Below, piece after piece: positions 26,530-36,404 of a DNA stretch of 64,000 nucleotides. Each line of letters opens with the position of its first letter. The stretch's first letter is position 1. The stretch comes from Bacteroidales bacterium (GTDB lineage: Bacteria; Bacteroidota; Bacteroidia; Bacteroidales; UBA4181), in contig JAISOY010000120.1 in the NCBI GenBank assembly GCA_031275285.1, positions 1 to 64,000 on the forward strand. The letters run 5' to 3'. The translations under genes were made by a program, and so were the position numbers. Below the pieces are notes generated by a model. That model did no database searches. It had not been told where the DNA came from and saw nothing but the letters and a program-made list of their open reading frames with translations.

Positions 26530-27873
26530 ATGGATGAAAGAGTAGAGAAATTTATGGCTATTATAAAAGCCAAAAATCCCGGAGAGGTTGAGTTTCATCA
26601 GGCAGTTCGGGGAGTTGCACAATCAATAATCCCGTATATTGAAGAAAACCCCAGGTATAAATATGCAAAAATCCTGGAAAGAATGGCCGAGCCTGAACGC
26701 GTAATTATTTTTCGTGTACCCTGGGTCAACGATAAAGGAGAAGTGGAAATAGACCGGGGTTACAGAGTACAAATGAACAGTGCAATAGGACCTTATAAAG
26801 GAGGGTTACGATTTCATCCGACGGTAAATCTCAGTAATCTCAAGTTTTTAGCATTTGAACAGACATTAAAGAACAGCCTCACCAGTTTGCCTATGGGAGG
26901 GGGAAAAGGCGGTTCGGATTTTGATCCTATAGGTAAATCGGATAATGAAATTATGCGTTTCTGTCAGAGTTTTATGACAGAATTGTTTCGTCACATCAGT
27001 GCAGACTGTGATGTTCCGGCAGGCGATATCGGTGTGGGCGGCCGTGAAGTAGGATATATGTACGGACAATATAAAAGGATCAAAAATGAATTTACCGGTG
27101 TATTTACCGGTAAAGGTATTGAATGGGGTGGTAGCCTGATCCGCCCGGAAGCAACAGGATTTGGCGGCGTTTATTTTGTACAGCACATGTTGTCTTTGAA
27201 AGGCGTCGACATCAAGGATAAAACCATTGGCGTGTCCGGCTTTGGTAATGTTGCCTGGGGTGCTGCCCTGAAGGCAACCCAGGTAGGTGCTAAAGTGATA
27301 GCTATATCAGGACCTGACGGGGTGATCCATTGCCCACAGGGAATGGATGATGAAAAAATCGAATATATGTTAGATCTTCGTGCCACCAACAATGACATTG
27401 TTGCTCCGTTTGCTGATAAATTTCCCGATACGACATTCATTCCCGGCAAAAAGTCCTGGAGCATAAAATGTGATATTGCCATCCCATGTGCATTCCAGAA
27501 TGAGCTGAGCGGCGAAGATGCAAAAATGCTGCTGAGCAACGGAACAATCTGTGTGGCGGAATTATCCAATATGGGATGTACCCCAGAAGCCATCGACATA
27601 TTCACTGATGCAAAAATAATGTTTGCTCCCGGTAAGGCAGTGAATGCAGGAGGAGTTGCTACATCCGGCCTCGAGATAACCCAAAATTCGATGCGTTTAC
27701 CGTGGTCGGCCGAGGAAGTTGATATCAAATTAAAATCAATTATGAAAAATATCCATGATACCTGTGTTAAATATGGTACAGAACAGTCAGGATATATCAA
27801 CTACGTGAAAGGCGCCAATATCGGTGGTTTCGTAAAAATTGCCAATGCTATGATGGCTCAGGGATATGTTTAA
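26530..27873 (+). CDS. gdhA: Glutamate dehydrogenase, NADP-type
   Basis: This hexameric cytoplasmic enzyme of 447 residues interconverts 2-oxoglutarate plus ammonium with glutamate. It has the full pattern of the bacterial/fungal 50-kDa class: PYKGGLRFHP (substrate Lys), the LPMGGGKGGSDFDP catalytic Lys loop, DVPAGDIGVGGREVGYM, the Rossmann GFGNVAWGAA, and GGVATSGLEITQNSMR near the end. It is the main ammonium-assimilation enzyme in many Bacteroidales. It is transcribed alone. Confidence 0.96.
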   Translation: MDERVEKFMAIIKAKNPGEVEFHQAVRGVAQSIIPYIEENPRYKYAKILERMAEPERVIIFRVPWVNDKGEVEIDRGYRVQMNSAIGPYKGGLRFHPTVNLSNLKFLAFEQTLKNSLTSLPMGGGKGGSDFDPIGKSDNEIMRFCQSFMTELFRHISADCDVPAGDIGVGGREVGYMYGQYKRIKNEFTGVFTGKGIEWGGSLIRPEATGFGGVYFVQHMLSLKGVDIKDKTIGVSGFGNVAWGAALKATQVGAKVIAISGPDGVIHCPQGMDDEKIEYMLDLRATNNDIVAPFADKFPDTTFIPGKKSWSIKCDIAIPCAFQNELSGEDAKMLLSNGTICVAELSNMGCTPEAIDIFTDAKIMFAPGKAVNAGGVATSGLEITQNSMRLPWSAEEVDIKLKSIMKNIHDTCVKYGTEQSGYINYVKGANIGGFVKIANAMMAQGYV

Positions 27874-27941
27874 AACCATATACACACATTATAACCTGGC
27901 AAAATAATCCCTCTAAAGGTAAACGTAGGAAAATTGAAAAT

Positions 27942-28001
27942 GATGAACAATGAACTATAAACTATGAATTTTCAGTTCATTGTTCATCGTTTATAGTTTA
28001 T
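27942..28001. repeat. Overlapping inverted repeats after gdhA
   Basis: GATGAACAATGAACT (27942-27956) pairs perfectly with AGTTCATTGTTCATC (27974-27988). The loop word ATAAACTAT (27957-27965) also pairs with ATAGTTTAT (27993-28001), so two folds compete. It lies between the convergent gdhA and NlpE-like genes and probably ends both transcripts. Confidence 0.7.
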
Positions 28002-28018
28002 AATGATTCCTATTGTGG

Positions 28019-28459
28019 TTATTTCTTTGTCAGGATGTACTTATCGGCCAAATCACCGGTTATGATCTTTCCTTCCTGATCGAGCATAAAGAGTCTGTTC
28101 TCACCCACTTTATAGATGTTCATACCGCTTTCTCCTTTCAGGGTTATATTACTTCCTGATGTATCCCATTCATATTTACCCTGACTGGTAAAAACATTAT
28201 TTGGTCCTTTACCAAGATAAGTCATTTCTTTGGTATAGTTTCCCCTGTCATCTAAAGTTATTACGACTTTTATTCCTTCACAATCAGCGCACGGCGTGAC
28301 ACCTTCGTAAATACCAGCATAATCCAGCGAATTCCGGGAGTTATGCGTATCTGCAACGGCCTGGGTCTTCTGTTTTGTTGAACTGTCCTTTCCTGTACTC
28401 CTGTTACCGCATGACACCAAAGTCATCATTATGGCGGCTGTTATTAATATTGTTTTCAT
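28019..28459 (-). CDS. NlpE-like lipoprotein
   Basis: This 146-residue lipoprotein (from the ATG at 28459: MKTILITAAIMMTLVSC, lipobox LVSC) has an N-terminal NlpE-type beta-barrel domain. It starts YAGIYEGVTPCADCEGI with the family CxxC pair, followed by the TLDDRGNYTKEM and GKYEWDTSGSNITLKG strands. In enterobacteria NlpE signals surface contact and copper or lipoprotein stress to Cpx. Bacteroidota members are short and of unknown role. A longer frame from 28507 would add a non-signal extension. Confidence 0.85.
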   Translation of the reverse strand: MKTILITAAIMMTLVSCGNRSTGKDSSTKQKTQAVADTHNSRNSLDYAGIYEGVTPCADCEGIKVVITLDDRGNYTKEMTYLGKGPNNVFTSQGKYEWDTSGSNITLKGESGMNIYKVGENRLFMLDQEGKIITGDLADKYILTKK

Positions 28460-28694
28460 ATTAAATATATTAAAAAAGTAATATAACATAGACAAACCAA
28501 ATGCCATATTGTTGACTTAACCATAAAAAAGATCTGAAAAATATCAGATTGAAATAAATACCACTCCGGATATTTAATCCCACACAAATACTATGTGAAA
28601 TAACAAAGAACTTCGTCAAACCAACCGATGTCGCTGAATTCCGCCGAAATAAAAACAAGCATAACACCAGCGGACAGAATACCCAATATTCTTT

Positions 28695-31600
28695 TTAATC
28701 CTTGATATTCATTACCTTAACTCCTGTGCGGCCATAAAACAAAGGCATATACATCTGTTCCACTTTGGCTGGATTTACATAATAAATACCGGTATAACGC
28801 GGCATTAACTCTACCTGGAAGGTGTGTGTTCCTCTTTCCAACCGCCGCAAATATATACATACCCGGTCTCGGAAATATTCCCTGTGGGTTTCTCCTGACC
28901 GCCAATACCACGATTGCGGTTTACTTTGGTAAGAACAACCCGCCGGAATAGGTATTTCTATCAATACATATTCCGACGACACGTCTGATGCGACATTCAC
29001 CTCCAATATAGCAACCTTCCCTGCTGTCAGACTGGTGGTCATTTGTTTCGTCCGATTGTCAATTGCGGTTTCTTTTGCAAATTGCGTAGTGATTTTGAAT
29101 CCTTCGTCGGCTGCTTCAGGTTCGGGAATAAATACTTTTTGCCAGGCAGCAACATATACCGGTAATGTTCCTGTCTTTGCAACAGTAACCGGTTCATGAC
29201 CGGTGATCGTGACATGTTTCGGAAAAGTGTCGATAATAGCGTGATAAGCACCATTGAGCGTTATCTTCGGTTTATCTGCTTTACCTTTACTATCTTCCAA
29301 TATGTCGGGCATAATAGTGGTTAATATATTGGCAGACTCATATGTATTACGCCATCCGTAATAAATATCCCGTTCTTTTAATAAGTAATTACGGATTTTT
29401 TTCATTATTCCTTCATTATCTCCGGCTTTACGCAGTAAACGGTATGCTGCCAGTGTAGCGGTCACATCATTCATCATCCAACGGGTCCGGTCATATTCTG
29501 TCCAGTGGATATTTCCCAGTTGATCAGTTTTTTTATTTTCCAACACACTCCTAGTGTCCGTATCTATCCCGAAATGCAGAGATAATTCCATCCATCTCAG
29601 ACGTTCGGTATAGCTAAGAAGATTGTTGGAGTTAATGTCATAGTATAATGACGGGTAATTATTTTCAGGATCAATCCTGATCAACATATTCAATATCCCG
29701 ATACGTTCGGAATCATTACTCTTATCATATTGAAGTATGAGTTGTTGGGTGAGTTTTGAAAAGTCGAAATCAAATCCAAAGCCATCATCACGTGCCTGAA
29801 GCAACGCTCCTGCTACATGGGTAGAGATCCACGTCTCCTGATCCCCGTTACCGAACCATCCCCACAATCCATGGTTATTCTGTCCTTTTACCAACCGGTT
29901 TACCAGATTGTGGATATGCCGTTCGTATTGATAATCCTGTCCGGAAAGCTGGTAAGCTTTCCGTTCCAACAATAATGCCATGAGACGCGATGCACTTTGT
30001 TCGTTGCATAAATGCTTATAATCACGCAAACGACGGGTTTCTTTCAACAGGACATCCAATTCCGAACTTTCCATGGAAAGAGTTACCGGACCTTTTGACA
30101 CATCAAAGGAAAGAGTCATTGTCGTATCGGTATCCAATACGTGAAATTGACCGATATGTTCAATGGTTCCGCGTGGGATAACCGGGATATGCCTCAATTC
30201 ACCATCCTGATAACCGTCACCACGTGTAAGCTGATAACTGACGGAAATACTATCATCACCGGTTTCCGGAAGATCAACAGTCAAAATTTCCGGTGCTACC
30301 ACGGCAAGCGTATCAATTAATGAATGGCGTACCGTTATATCCTTCTCAGTTTTGATAATATGGTTCATCGTAAAATCGATATGAAGCTGAACGGAATCGG
30401 AAGTATAGTTGATCACCTTACCGATTACATTAGCCGAATCGCCTTCCACCATAAAACGGGGAACAGCCACCTGTCCCATTAAAGGTTTGAGCGAACGTAC
30501 CTGCACCTGTGATGTGGTACTTGCTTTTCCGGGTACTAAACCGATAAAGTTCAGGTTCCATTTGGTGACATCATCAGGGAAGGTGGTTTCGAATGTAGCC
30601 GTTCCTCCCTGATCAGTGGTCAGAAGCGGCTGCCAGAATGCTTCATCGGAGAAATTGTTACGCAAACCTTTGGATGATGCAAGCCCTGCCTGATAAGCCT
30701 CATCTTCTACCATCTGTTTCAAAATATCCTGAGCATCCACTACACCTGTTTTTTTAGTGGAGATCACAACAACCCCGTTTGCCGCACGTGCTCCATATAA
30801 TACAATTGCCGAAGTTCCCTTCAACATTTGCATATCGGCAATTACATCGGGAGACAAATGGCTGATATCGGTTACTACCACACCGTCTACAACATAGAGT
30901 GGCTGCGAAGATCCGTCCAAAGTATTGACTCCACGTATGAAAAATCCTTGTTCCGGCTTATCAGAAACAATTATACCTGCCATTTTTCCCTGAAGGGCGT
31001 CTACAGTTGAAATGGAGCCTACTACTTTGGATTTCTTCTGTGTTCCATACCCGACAACAACGACTTCTTCCAATGCTGTTGCATCTTCATATAAAACAAT
31101 ATTTCCCGTCCCGCTTTCCAGGGGTGTATATTCTACCGACTGATAACCTATAAACGAGTATGTTAAAGTACGGTACCCTTCAGGAATACGAATGCAATAT
31201 TGTCCATCAACATTACTCAGTGTCCCTTCTGCAGTACCTTTTACTGTCACGATTGCCCCGGGTAACGGCTCTCCGCTTTCATCGGTAATTGTTCCGCATA
31301 TTTCGATACTGTTTTTATAATCGGGATTGTACTTTATGGGAACGGGTGGGTTGGCTTTGGGCTTGGCAGGTATATCAATATCCATACCGCTGTACAAGGC
31401 AATATCCCGTAATAACTCGCGATGAGAGATTAGCGAATCAATCGAATAGGAAGGATGCTGCATTTCACCGATATCAAAACGCAACAAATTGGCAGCATTG
31501 GTTTGCAATTGCAAAGAATCGAGCCGGTAAAAACTTTTGTCTGCCATCAGCAAAAACAAATCATAAATTCCGTCATTCCCAAAATCGAATGAACGTTCCT

Positions 31601-34600
31601 GAAGTGGGTAAAAACGGGCTTGTTGCCATTCATGGTTGTATAATATCCAACACCATGCTTTAGCCTGAATGGAATCGTTAATGGTGGTTTCCACCTGAAA
31701 TTTCCCGTTCGTATTATATCCGGAGGTCCTAAATGCACGTATCTTATTCTGTAATCGGTTTTGTTTCCAACGGAGAGAGATACTATCCAGTTCCTGCCGG
31801 CTATAAGGTAATCTCTTCCAGTCGAAAGATGGTATCTTTTTATCAAAATTATTATCGAAAGGGATGGTTCGCATTTTCAATATACCGGGTAACGGCTCAT
31901 ATTCGAACCACTCAAATGATTTGTCGCGGCTGAATTGAACAACGGGCTTCTCTTCATTCCATAACGTAATATCCGAACCAGCAACAGGACCGGTCAGTAA
32001 TCCTCTATAATAATGATTACTCCCTGTCCGGAAATCTGTTGAAAGGACTTCATAAGTATTGCCGTAATGTAAATAGGAAAACTGATTATTGATATGAGCA
32101 CGCACAGGCATCAGGTAATTCCGCAACGAGTACAGCTCGTTAGAGGTGTATTCTTCTTTCATCCTGACAGTTTTCCCGATCGTTACGGCATTTTTCCCGA
32201 TCTCCATATCCTTATTCCATTCATAAGGATCAATGCTGATGATATTTTTACAGCCGCTATACACCTGTACCCGGAAATATATTTCACAATCGGAAGTACG
32301 GATCCGTATAGAGTGGTTATCCGGATTAACAGGAAATACATAGGGAGCATTGGTGGTACTTTTGCTGAAATATACCGGCCGGTTGTCGATATAAAGTATC
32401 TGTACGGGAAGCAACTTACCATCATGTACCAGATAAGGAGCAATATAAGTTTTCCCGTCGGAGGAGGATAGTTCATACCGGTAAACCTTTTTACCGGGAT
32501 AGGCAAAACGATACAGTTCCACACTGTCAAGTTTCAGTGGTGTTCTCCATTGCGGATAATCCATTTTTTTACTTCGGCGTATATTTCTTTTTTCCGATGA
32601 AGAAAAAGCATTGTGTGATCTCCGTTCTGAAAATACTTTCTGATATGAGGGAATAGTGGGCATTTGAAATTCACCGAATTTTGCAGTGTTTCCCCATGCC
32701 GTAAGGTCAACTCCGGAAACCGGGTTATTTTCGGCATCGGTAGCCAGTATATTCACTTTTACGGTTTGTCCCGGATAAATTATGGCCGGAACCGATGTAT
32801 TGAGTTTCAGTTGGGGTTGATCATCAGCCAGCCTGTATTCCAGTTGATGCTCGCGCCCGCCCCAGATGTATTGTACGGAAAGGAAATAATCTTTCGAAGA
32901 AGCTTTTGCTTTGTATCCTGTTAATGTCCCTGATCCTCTCCATCGTTCTTTGTTCCCTTTGAAAATAGTATAACTAAGAGGTAGTTCCAATGGATTTATC
33001 ACTGAAATAAAAATACTATCGCGGGTACGCTTCAAGACGCAGTTTACTCCCGAATTATCTGCCGATGGAATAAATTCGACAGACAGAGGTTCGGGTTGAT
33101 AGCCACTACTAGAGACAATACTTTCAAATAATTTCGGATTTCCCACTAACGGAAGCGCTTCATTTCTGTTTTCCCCGATCTGGGTAGCCACATATTTATC
33201 TGCCAACGGATGAATTTTAACTTTTCCGGGAAGGAATAACACAGTATCACCCATCTGGCCACGATTTAATTTCACCTGTATTCCTTCAACAAATCTGCCG
33301 TAATTTTCATAATGTACATAAAGGCTGTCGGCTTTTTGAGTAATAAAGATTCGTTCCGGAGTATTCTTCCGGACAAACCGGATATCTTTTTTGGCCGTTT
33401 GGTTATCGCTGTTGCTGAACATGGCAATTAGCTGTACATTCAACGAAGCGGCAGGCCAGATACTATCCGGAACCACGATTTTTGTTTCTCCTACCGGATC
33501 GAGTGTTATTTCCTTACTCCAAAGCCGGTCGGGGACCAATACCTGCTTTCCGGTAAAGTCAGTAACCTTTTCTGAAATCAAAGCCAGTTCTACGCGTGCA
33601 TCCATTACCGGCATATTGTTTTCATCCGTAGCTTTGGCAAAAAACGTCACTTCCTCATGTAACAAATATTCTGTCTTTTCCGAACGGATATGATATTGGA
33701 CATTCTGTAATTCATAATCTTCGTAATAAAAATAGCCGCTTTGATAGACTTTATTATTGGCCAGTTGTATAGCGTATCGCTGGTCGAGTTTCATCCCCCA
33801 GTTTTCTTTGGGAACAAATTCCATCGTATAAAATCCCGGACGGTAAGGTTTCAGTTTACCAATTTCATGGTATTTATCAGTCCGGATACTGGCAGTTAAC
33901 GAATCTGTTACAGGCTTATCCTTTTTATTGGTTACAAATGCTTTAAAGCGAATAGTATCACCCGGACGATATCTGGGTTTACTGAACACGAAAAAACCGT
34001 TACCGGCTTTATCAGGATCGAAAATACGGGCCACACCGTCAATCCATCCGACAGGTTGCCCCCAACTGATACTTTGGGAAATATCGGCAAAAGGCTTCTG
34101 TATGTAATAAATACTACCTTTGGGATATGAATCACGGAAACTCCGATAGATATCCATCGGAATACTGGTCACAAATATAACCGGTCGCGATACATATTTT
34201 ACAACCGGGACATTCCACAACCCGTTCTTCATCCGCTTCCACCAATTAATCTTGTATTTACGCTCTACAGTATAGTATGCGGTGATACCATCCGCTTCAA
34301 TGGTTAAAGTACCCTGCTTATCGGTTTTTTTCCGCCGGTAACTCTGAGTTTCTCGATCATAACGAATACGTTTACTTCCCACTTTTACCTTGGCATTATC
34401 AATTATCTTTCCGGTCTCACGGTCCATTACCATTAAAGCCATATCCCGCTGATTATTTAACATCCGGTGCTCAAAAGGTACCACCGAGAATAAACGGAAT
34501 TGCAGCATATTTCCGGACGAGTGTACCAGCATATAATGTCCTGTGGGATAATTACCGGGTAATTCCGTCACGACATCACGTAAAGTATCCACACAGTGTT

Positions 34601-34772
34601 GTAATACCTTTTCATTAAGCTTTTGTTTACCTTGATAATATTTTCCGGCAGTCGCATCGTCAATACGGTAAACCAAAGTGATAGGACTCTGTGCAGGAAT
34701 AAAAGAAGACTGGGCATAGATATACCCCACTTTCATCAGAAATAGTGCAGATAGGAAAAAGATGTACTTCAT
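28695..34772 (-). CDS. Alpha-2-macroglobulin-like protein with embedded SusC-type plug
   Basis: This exported 2025-residue protein has a signal peptide (1-20). Macroglobulin-type beta domains follow, with the MG2-like YRPGDTIRFKAFVTNKKDKPV near 270. At about 1155-1235 lies a carboxypeptidase-regulatory domain (ICGTITDESGEPLPGAIV), then EEVVVVGYGTQKK and a TonB plug (about 1240-1345, ending YGARAANGVVVISTKK). Macroglobulin sequence resumes with VRSLKPLMGQVAVPRF, and the thioester motif C1589-N-E-Q is intact in an alpha/alpha thioester domain. Bacterial A2Ms trap proteases covalently in the periplasm. The plug without a barrel is the oddity. TATTTTTG (34790-34797, minus) could be its -7 box. 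Confidence 0.88.
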   Translation of the reverse strand: MKYIFFLSALFLMKVGYIYAQSSFIPAQSPITLVYRIDDATAGKYYQGKQKLNEKVLQHCVDTLRDVVTELPGNYPTGHYMLVHSSGNMLQFRLFSVVPFEHRMLNNQRDMALMVMDRETGKIIDNAKVKVGSKRIRYDRETQSYRRKKTDKQGTLTIEADGITAYYTVERKYKINWWKRMKNGLWNVPVVKYVSRPVIFVTSIPMDIYRSFRDSYPKGSIYYIQKPFADISQSISWGQPVGWIDGVARIFDPDKAGNGFFVFSKPRYRPGDTIRFKAFVTNKKDKPVTDSLTASIRTDKYHEIGKLKPYRPGFYTMEFVPKENWGMKLDQRYAIQLANNKVYQSGYFYYEDYELQNVQYHIRSEKTEYLLHEEVTFFAKATDENNMPVMDARVELALISEKVTDFTGKQVLVPDRLWSKEITLDPVGETKIVVPDSIWPAASLNVQLIAMFSNSDNQTAKKDIRFVRKNTPERIFITQKADSLYVHYENYGRFVEGIQVKLNRGQMGDTVLFLPGKVKIHPLADKYVATQIGENRNEALPLVGNPKLFESIVSSSGYQPEPLSVEFIPSADNSGVNCVLKRTRDSIFISVINPLELPLSYTIFKGNKERWRGSGTLTGYKAKASSKDYFLSVQYIWGGREHQLEYRLADDQPQLKLNTSVPAIIYPGQTVKVNILATDAENNPVSGVDLTAWGNTAKFGEFQMPTIPSYQKVFSERRSHNAFSSSEKRNIRRSKKMDYPQWRTPLKLDSVELYRFAYPGKKVYRYELSSSDGKTYIAPYLVHDGKLLPVQILYIDNRPVYFSKSTTNAPYVFPVNPDNHSIRIRTSDCEIYFRVQVYSGCKNIISIDPYEWNKDMEIGKNAVTIGKTVRMKEEYTSNELYSLRNYLMPVRAHINNQFSYLHYGNTYEVLSTDFRTGSNHYYRGLLTGPVAGSDITLWNEEKPVVQFSRDKSFEWFEYEPLPGILKMRTIPFDNNFDKKIPSFDWKRLPYSRQELDSISLRWKQNRLQNKIRAFRTSGYNTNGKFQVETTINDSIQAKAWCWILYNHEWQQARFYPLQERSFDFGNDGIYDLFLLMADKSFYRLDSLQLQTNAANLLRFDIGEMQHPSYSIDSLISHRELLRDIALYSGMDIDIPAKPKANPPVPIKYNPDYKNSIEICGTITDESGEPLPGAIVTVKGTAEGTLSNVDGQYCIRIPEGYRTLTYSFIGYQSVEYTPLESGTGNIVLYEDATALEEVVVVGYGTQKKSKVVGSISTVDALQGKMAGIIVSDKPEQGFFIRGVNTLDGSSQPLYVVDGVVVTDISHLSPDVIADMQMLKGTSAIVLYGARAANGVVVISTKKTGVVDAQDILKQMVEDEAYQAGLASSKGLRNNFSDEAFWQPLLTTDQGGTATFETTFPDDVTKWNLNFIGLVPGKASTTSQVQVRSLKPLMGQVAVPRFMVEGDSANVIGKVINYTSDSVQLHIDFTMNHIIKTEKDITVRHSLIDTLAVVAPEILTVDLPETGDDSISVSYQLTRGDGYQDGELRHIPVIPRGTIEHIGQFHVLDTDTTMTLSFDVSKGPVTLSMESSELDVLLKETRRLRDYKHLCNEQSASRLMALLLERKAYQLSGQDYQYERHIHNLVNRLVKGQNNHGLWGWFGNGDQETWISTHVAGALLQARDDGFGFDFDFSKLTQQLILQYDKSNDSERIGILNMLIRIDPENNYPSLYYDINSNNLLSYTERLRWMELSLHFGIDTDTRSVLENKKTDQLGNIHWTEYDRTRWMMNDVTATLAAYRLLRKAGDNEGIMKKIRNYLLKERDIYYGWRNTYESANILTTIMPDILEDSKGKADKPKITLNGAYHAIIDTFPKHVTITGHEPVTVAKTGTLPVYVAAWQKVFIPEPEAADEGFKITTQFAKETAIDNRTKQMTTSLTAGKVAILEVNVASDVSSEYVLIEIPIPAGCSYQSKPQSWYWRSGETHREYFRDRVCIYLRRLERGTHTFQVELMPRYTGIYYVNPAKVEQMYMPLFYGRTGVKVMNIKD

Positions 34773-34983
34773 AGGAATAGGTTCAAATACAAAAATATGT
34801 TTTCTCTATAACTTATGGATGTATTTTTAGCTGAAATTCCATAAACTGATAATAAAAAATGTGAGAATTCATCATTCATTGTCAGTTAATATCTTTTCTC
34901 AGTAATAGTTAATAGTAAACTGATTTTTATTTCATACTTCGAAAGAATTATCTTTAATTTTACCCAAAAATACCATAATTATT

Positions 34984-35229
34984 ATGTCCAGAATACTGCC
35001 ATACCTCCTGCCCTTTCTGCTACTCTTTTATTCCTGCGGAGGGAGTTCATTCAATTCCAAAAAGTAACCTGCGGAACAAACTGTTATAAATACAGGATCC
35101 GTAAATATACTGATGGTAACAGAAAACACAAATCCGGTAAAAGAGGAGCCGAGAGTTGGCGATGATTTTCCCGTTCCCGAACCGATAATCGCCCCCTCTC
35201 CCGAAATGATGTACGAAATTCGTTTTTGA
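34984..35229 (+). pseudogene. Small lipoprotein gene with an in-frame stop
   Basis: The frame starts MSRILPYLLPFLLLFYSCGG, a good lipoprotein signal with lipobox FYSC, but stops at TAA 35065-35067 after 27 codons. The same frame then runs on through PAEQTVINTGSVN and ends at 35229 with a Pro/Glu-rich tail. Either one base change has broken an 81-residue lipoprotein, or only a 27-residue lipopeptide is made. I do not recognise the family. Confidence 0.55.
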
Positions 35230-35371
35230 TTCATTGATCTTTTTATGCACATTTGCATGGTGCGAAATATTAGTTATATAAATTTGTATTTGAACCAACA
35301 TAAACTCAATTATATTCACGCAGATGAAATCCATGATCATTACTGTTCATCCACTATAATGAGCAAAATAT

Positions 35372-35456
35372 GGATATTTAGCTCTGCTGAGCCGTTACTT
35401 GCGGTGAGCCCTTCGGATTTCAGGGTCCATATAATCTTAAAAATAATTTTATACAG
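35372..35456 (+). repeat. Dispersed gene-upstream repeat, copy 3
   Basis: Homologous to 4502-4587 along its length. It ends TTTTATACAG exactly at the base before the glycerophosphodiesterase ATG, so it makes up the whole visible 5' leader. TAGCTCTG near 35379 replaces the TAGCTTTG of copy 1. The inverted arms around CCCTTCGG are kept. Confidence 0.8.
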
Positions 35457-36284
35457 ATGAAAACACTTAAATTATTCTCCATCGCAATAGGCCTTTTGGC
35501 TTCTTTACAGGTGTTTGGACAAATCCAGGAAATACGTCTGTTTTCACATCGTGGCGGACGAATGGAATATGACGAAAACACGATCCTGGCCTTTAAAGCG
35601 AGTTATGACGCCGGCTATCACGGATTCGAAACAGATATACGAATGACGAAAGACGGAGAATTGGTGATCATACATGACAGTTCATTGGAACGGACTACCA
35701 ACGGCAAAGGGACCGTCGAAAATAAAACAAAGACGGAAATCATGCAATTGAAAACAAAACAGGGAAACAAAATCCTGTTTCTTAGTGAATTGCTCGATTT
35801 TTTACATGATAAACCGGGTTTATATGTTGAATTTGAGATGAAAACCAATCCGGTATCGCTTTATCCGGAAGACCGTCTTGCAGCATATTGCGACAAACTG
35901 TATCATATGGTGATGGAAAAACGACCTGCTGACGCCGTTTATGTATTTACCTCGTCAGATTACCGGGCTTTACGTTACCTTCAATCACGCTATCCCGGCG
36001 TTGATTTGCTTCTGATCACTTCGAAGCCCTGTAATGCAGAAACAATAGCTCTTTGTAAAACTGTCGGAATAAAGCGACTGGGTGCAACAATGAACGGAAC
36101 AAGCCGTGAAAGTGTCCGGAAAGCACATGAGGAAGGGCTGATCGTAAGCCTGTGGCCGGGACATTCGGTTGAAGATTTTATGTTGGGGGCATATCTGGGT
36201 TGCGATTATATGTGTACCGACATTCCGGTATCGTTAAAAAAGTGGATTGCAGAAAAAGTGCCCTGGATAAAAGTCACCTATTAA
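35457..36284 (+). CDS. Glycerophosphodiester phosphodiesterase, exported
   Basis: This 275-residue enzyme hydrolyses glycerophosphodiesters to glycerol 3-phosphate and an alcohol. It has a signal peptide (1-21) and a GDPD TIM barrel with the catalytic H31 and R32 (SHRGG), E58 and D60 (GFETDIRMT) and H73 (IIHDSSLERTTNG). It is slightly short, like periplasmic Bacteroidota forms. The ATG is the first base after the dispersed repeat. A hairpin terminator follows at 36333-36371. Confidence 0.92.
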   Translation: MKTLKLFSIAIGLLASLQVFGQIQEIRLFSHRGGRMEYDENTILAFKASYDAGYHGFETDIRMTKDGELVIIHDSSLERTTNGKGTVENKTKTEIMQLKTKQGNKILFLSELLDFLHDKPGLYVEFEMKTNPVSLYPEDRLAAYCDKLYHMVMEKRPADAVYVFTSSDYRALRYLQSRYPGVDLLLITSKPCNAETIALCKTVGIKRLGATMNGTSRESVRKAHEEGLIVSLWPGHSVEDFMLGAYLGCDYMCTDIPVSLKKWIAEKVPWIKVTY

Positions 36285-36332
36285 CCGGATATTTTTAATG
36301 AACCATAGTTTCAAAATAGTATTGGCTGAGAT

Positions 36333-36371
36333 AAAAGCAGATATCCTTACTTAAAAAGGATTACTGCTTTT
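36333..36371 (+). terminator. Rho-independent terminator after the glycerophosphodiesterase
   Basis: AAAAGCAG (36333-36340) pairs with CTGCTTTT (36364-36371), and inner ATCCTT pairs with AAGGAT, giving a long imperfect stem. Confidence 0.7.
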
Positions 36372-36404
36372 GAAAATAACATATCGTATCTAAATAAAAA
36401 ATTG

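Noticed and set aside
28470-28667. 65-codon minus-strand frame upstream of the NlpE-like gene
   Set aside because: Composition is hydrophobic by chance in AT-rich DNA, there is no family resemblance, and it overlaps the probable 5' region of the lipoprotein gene.
32094-32471. Long plus-strand frames inside the macroglobulin gene
   Set aside because: They are shadows of the 2025-codon gene on the other strand, with no independent motifs.
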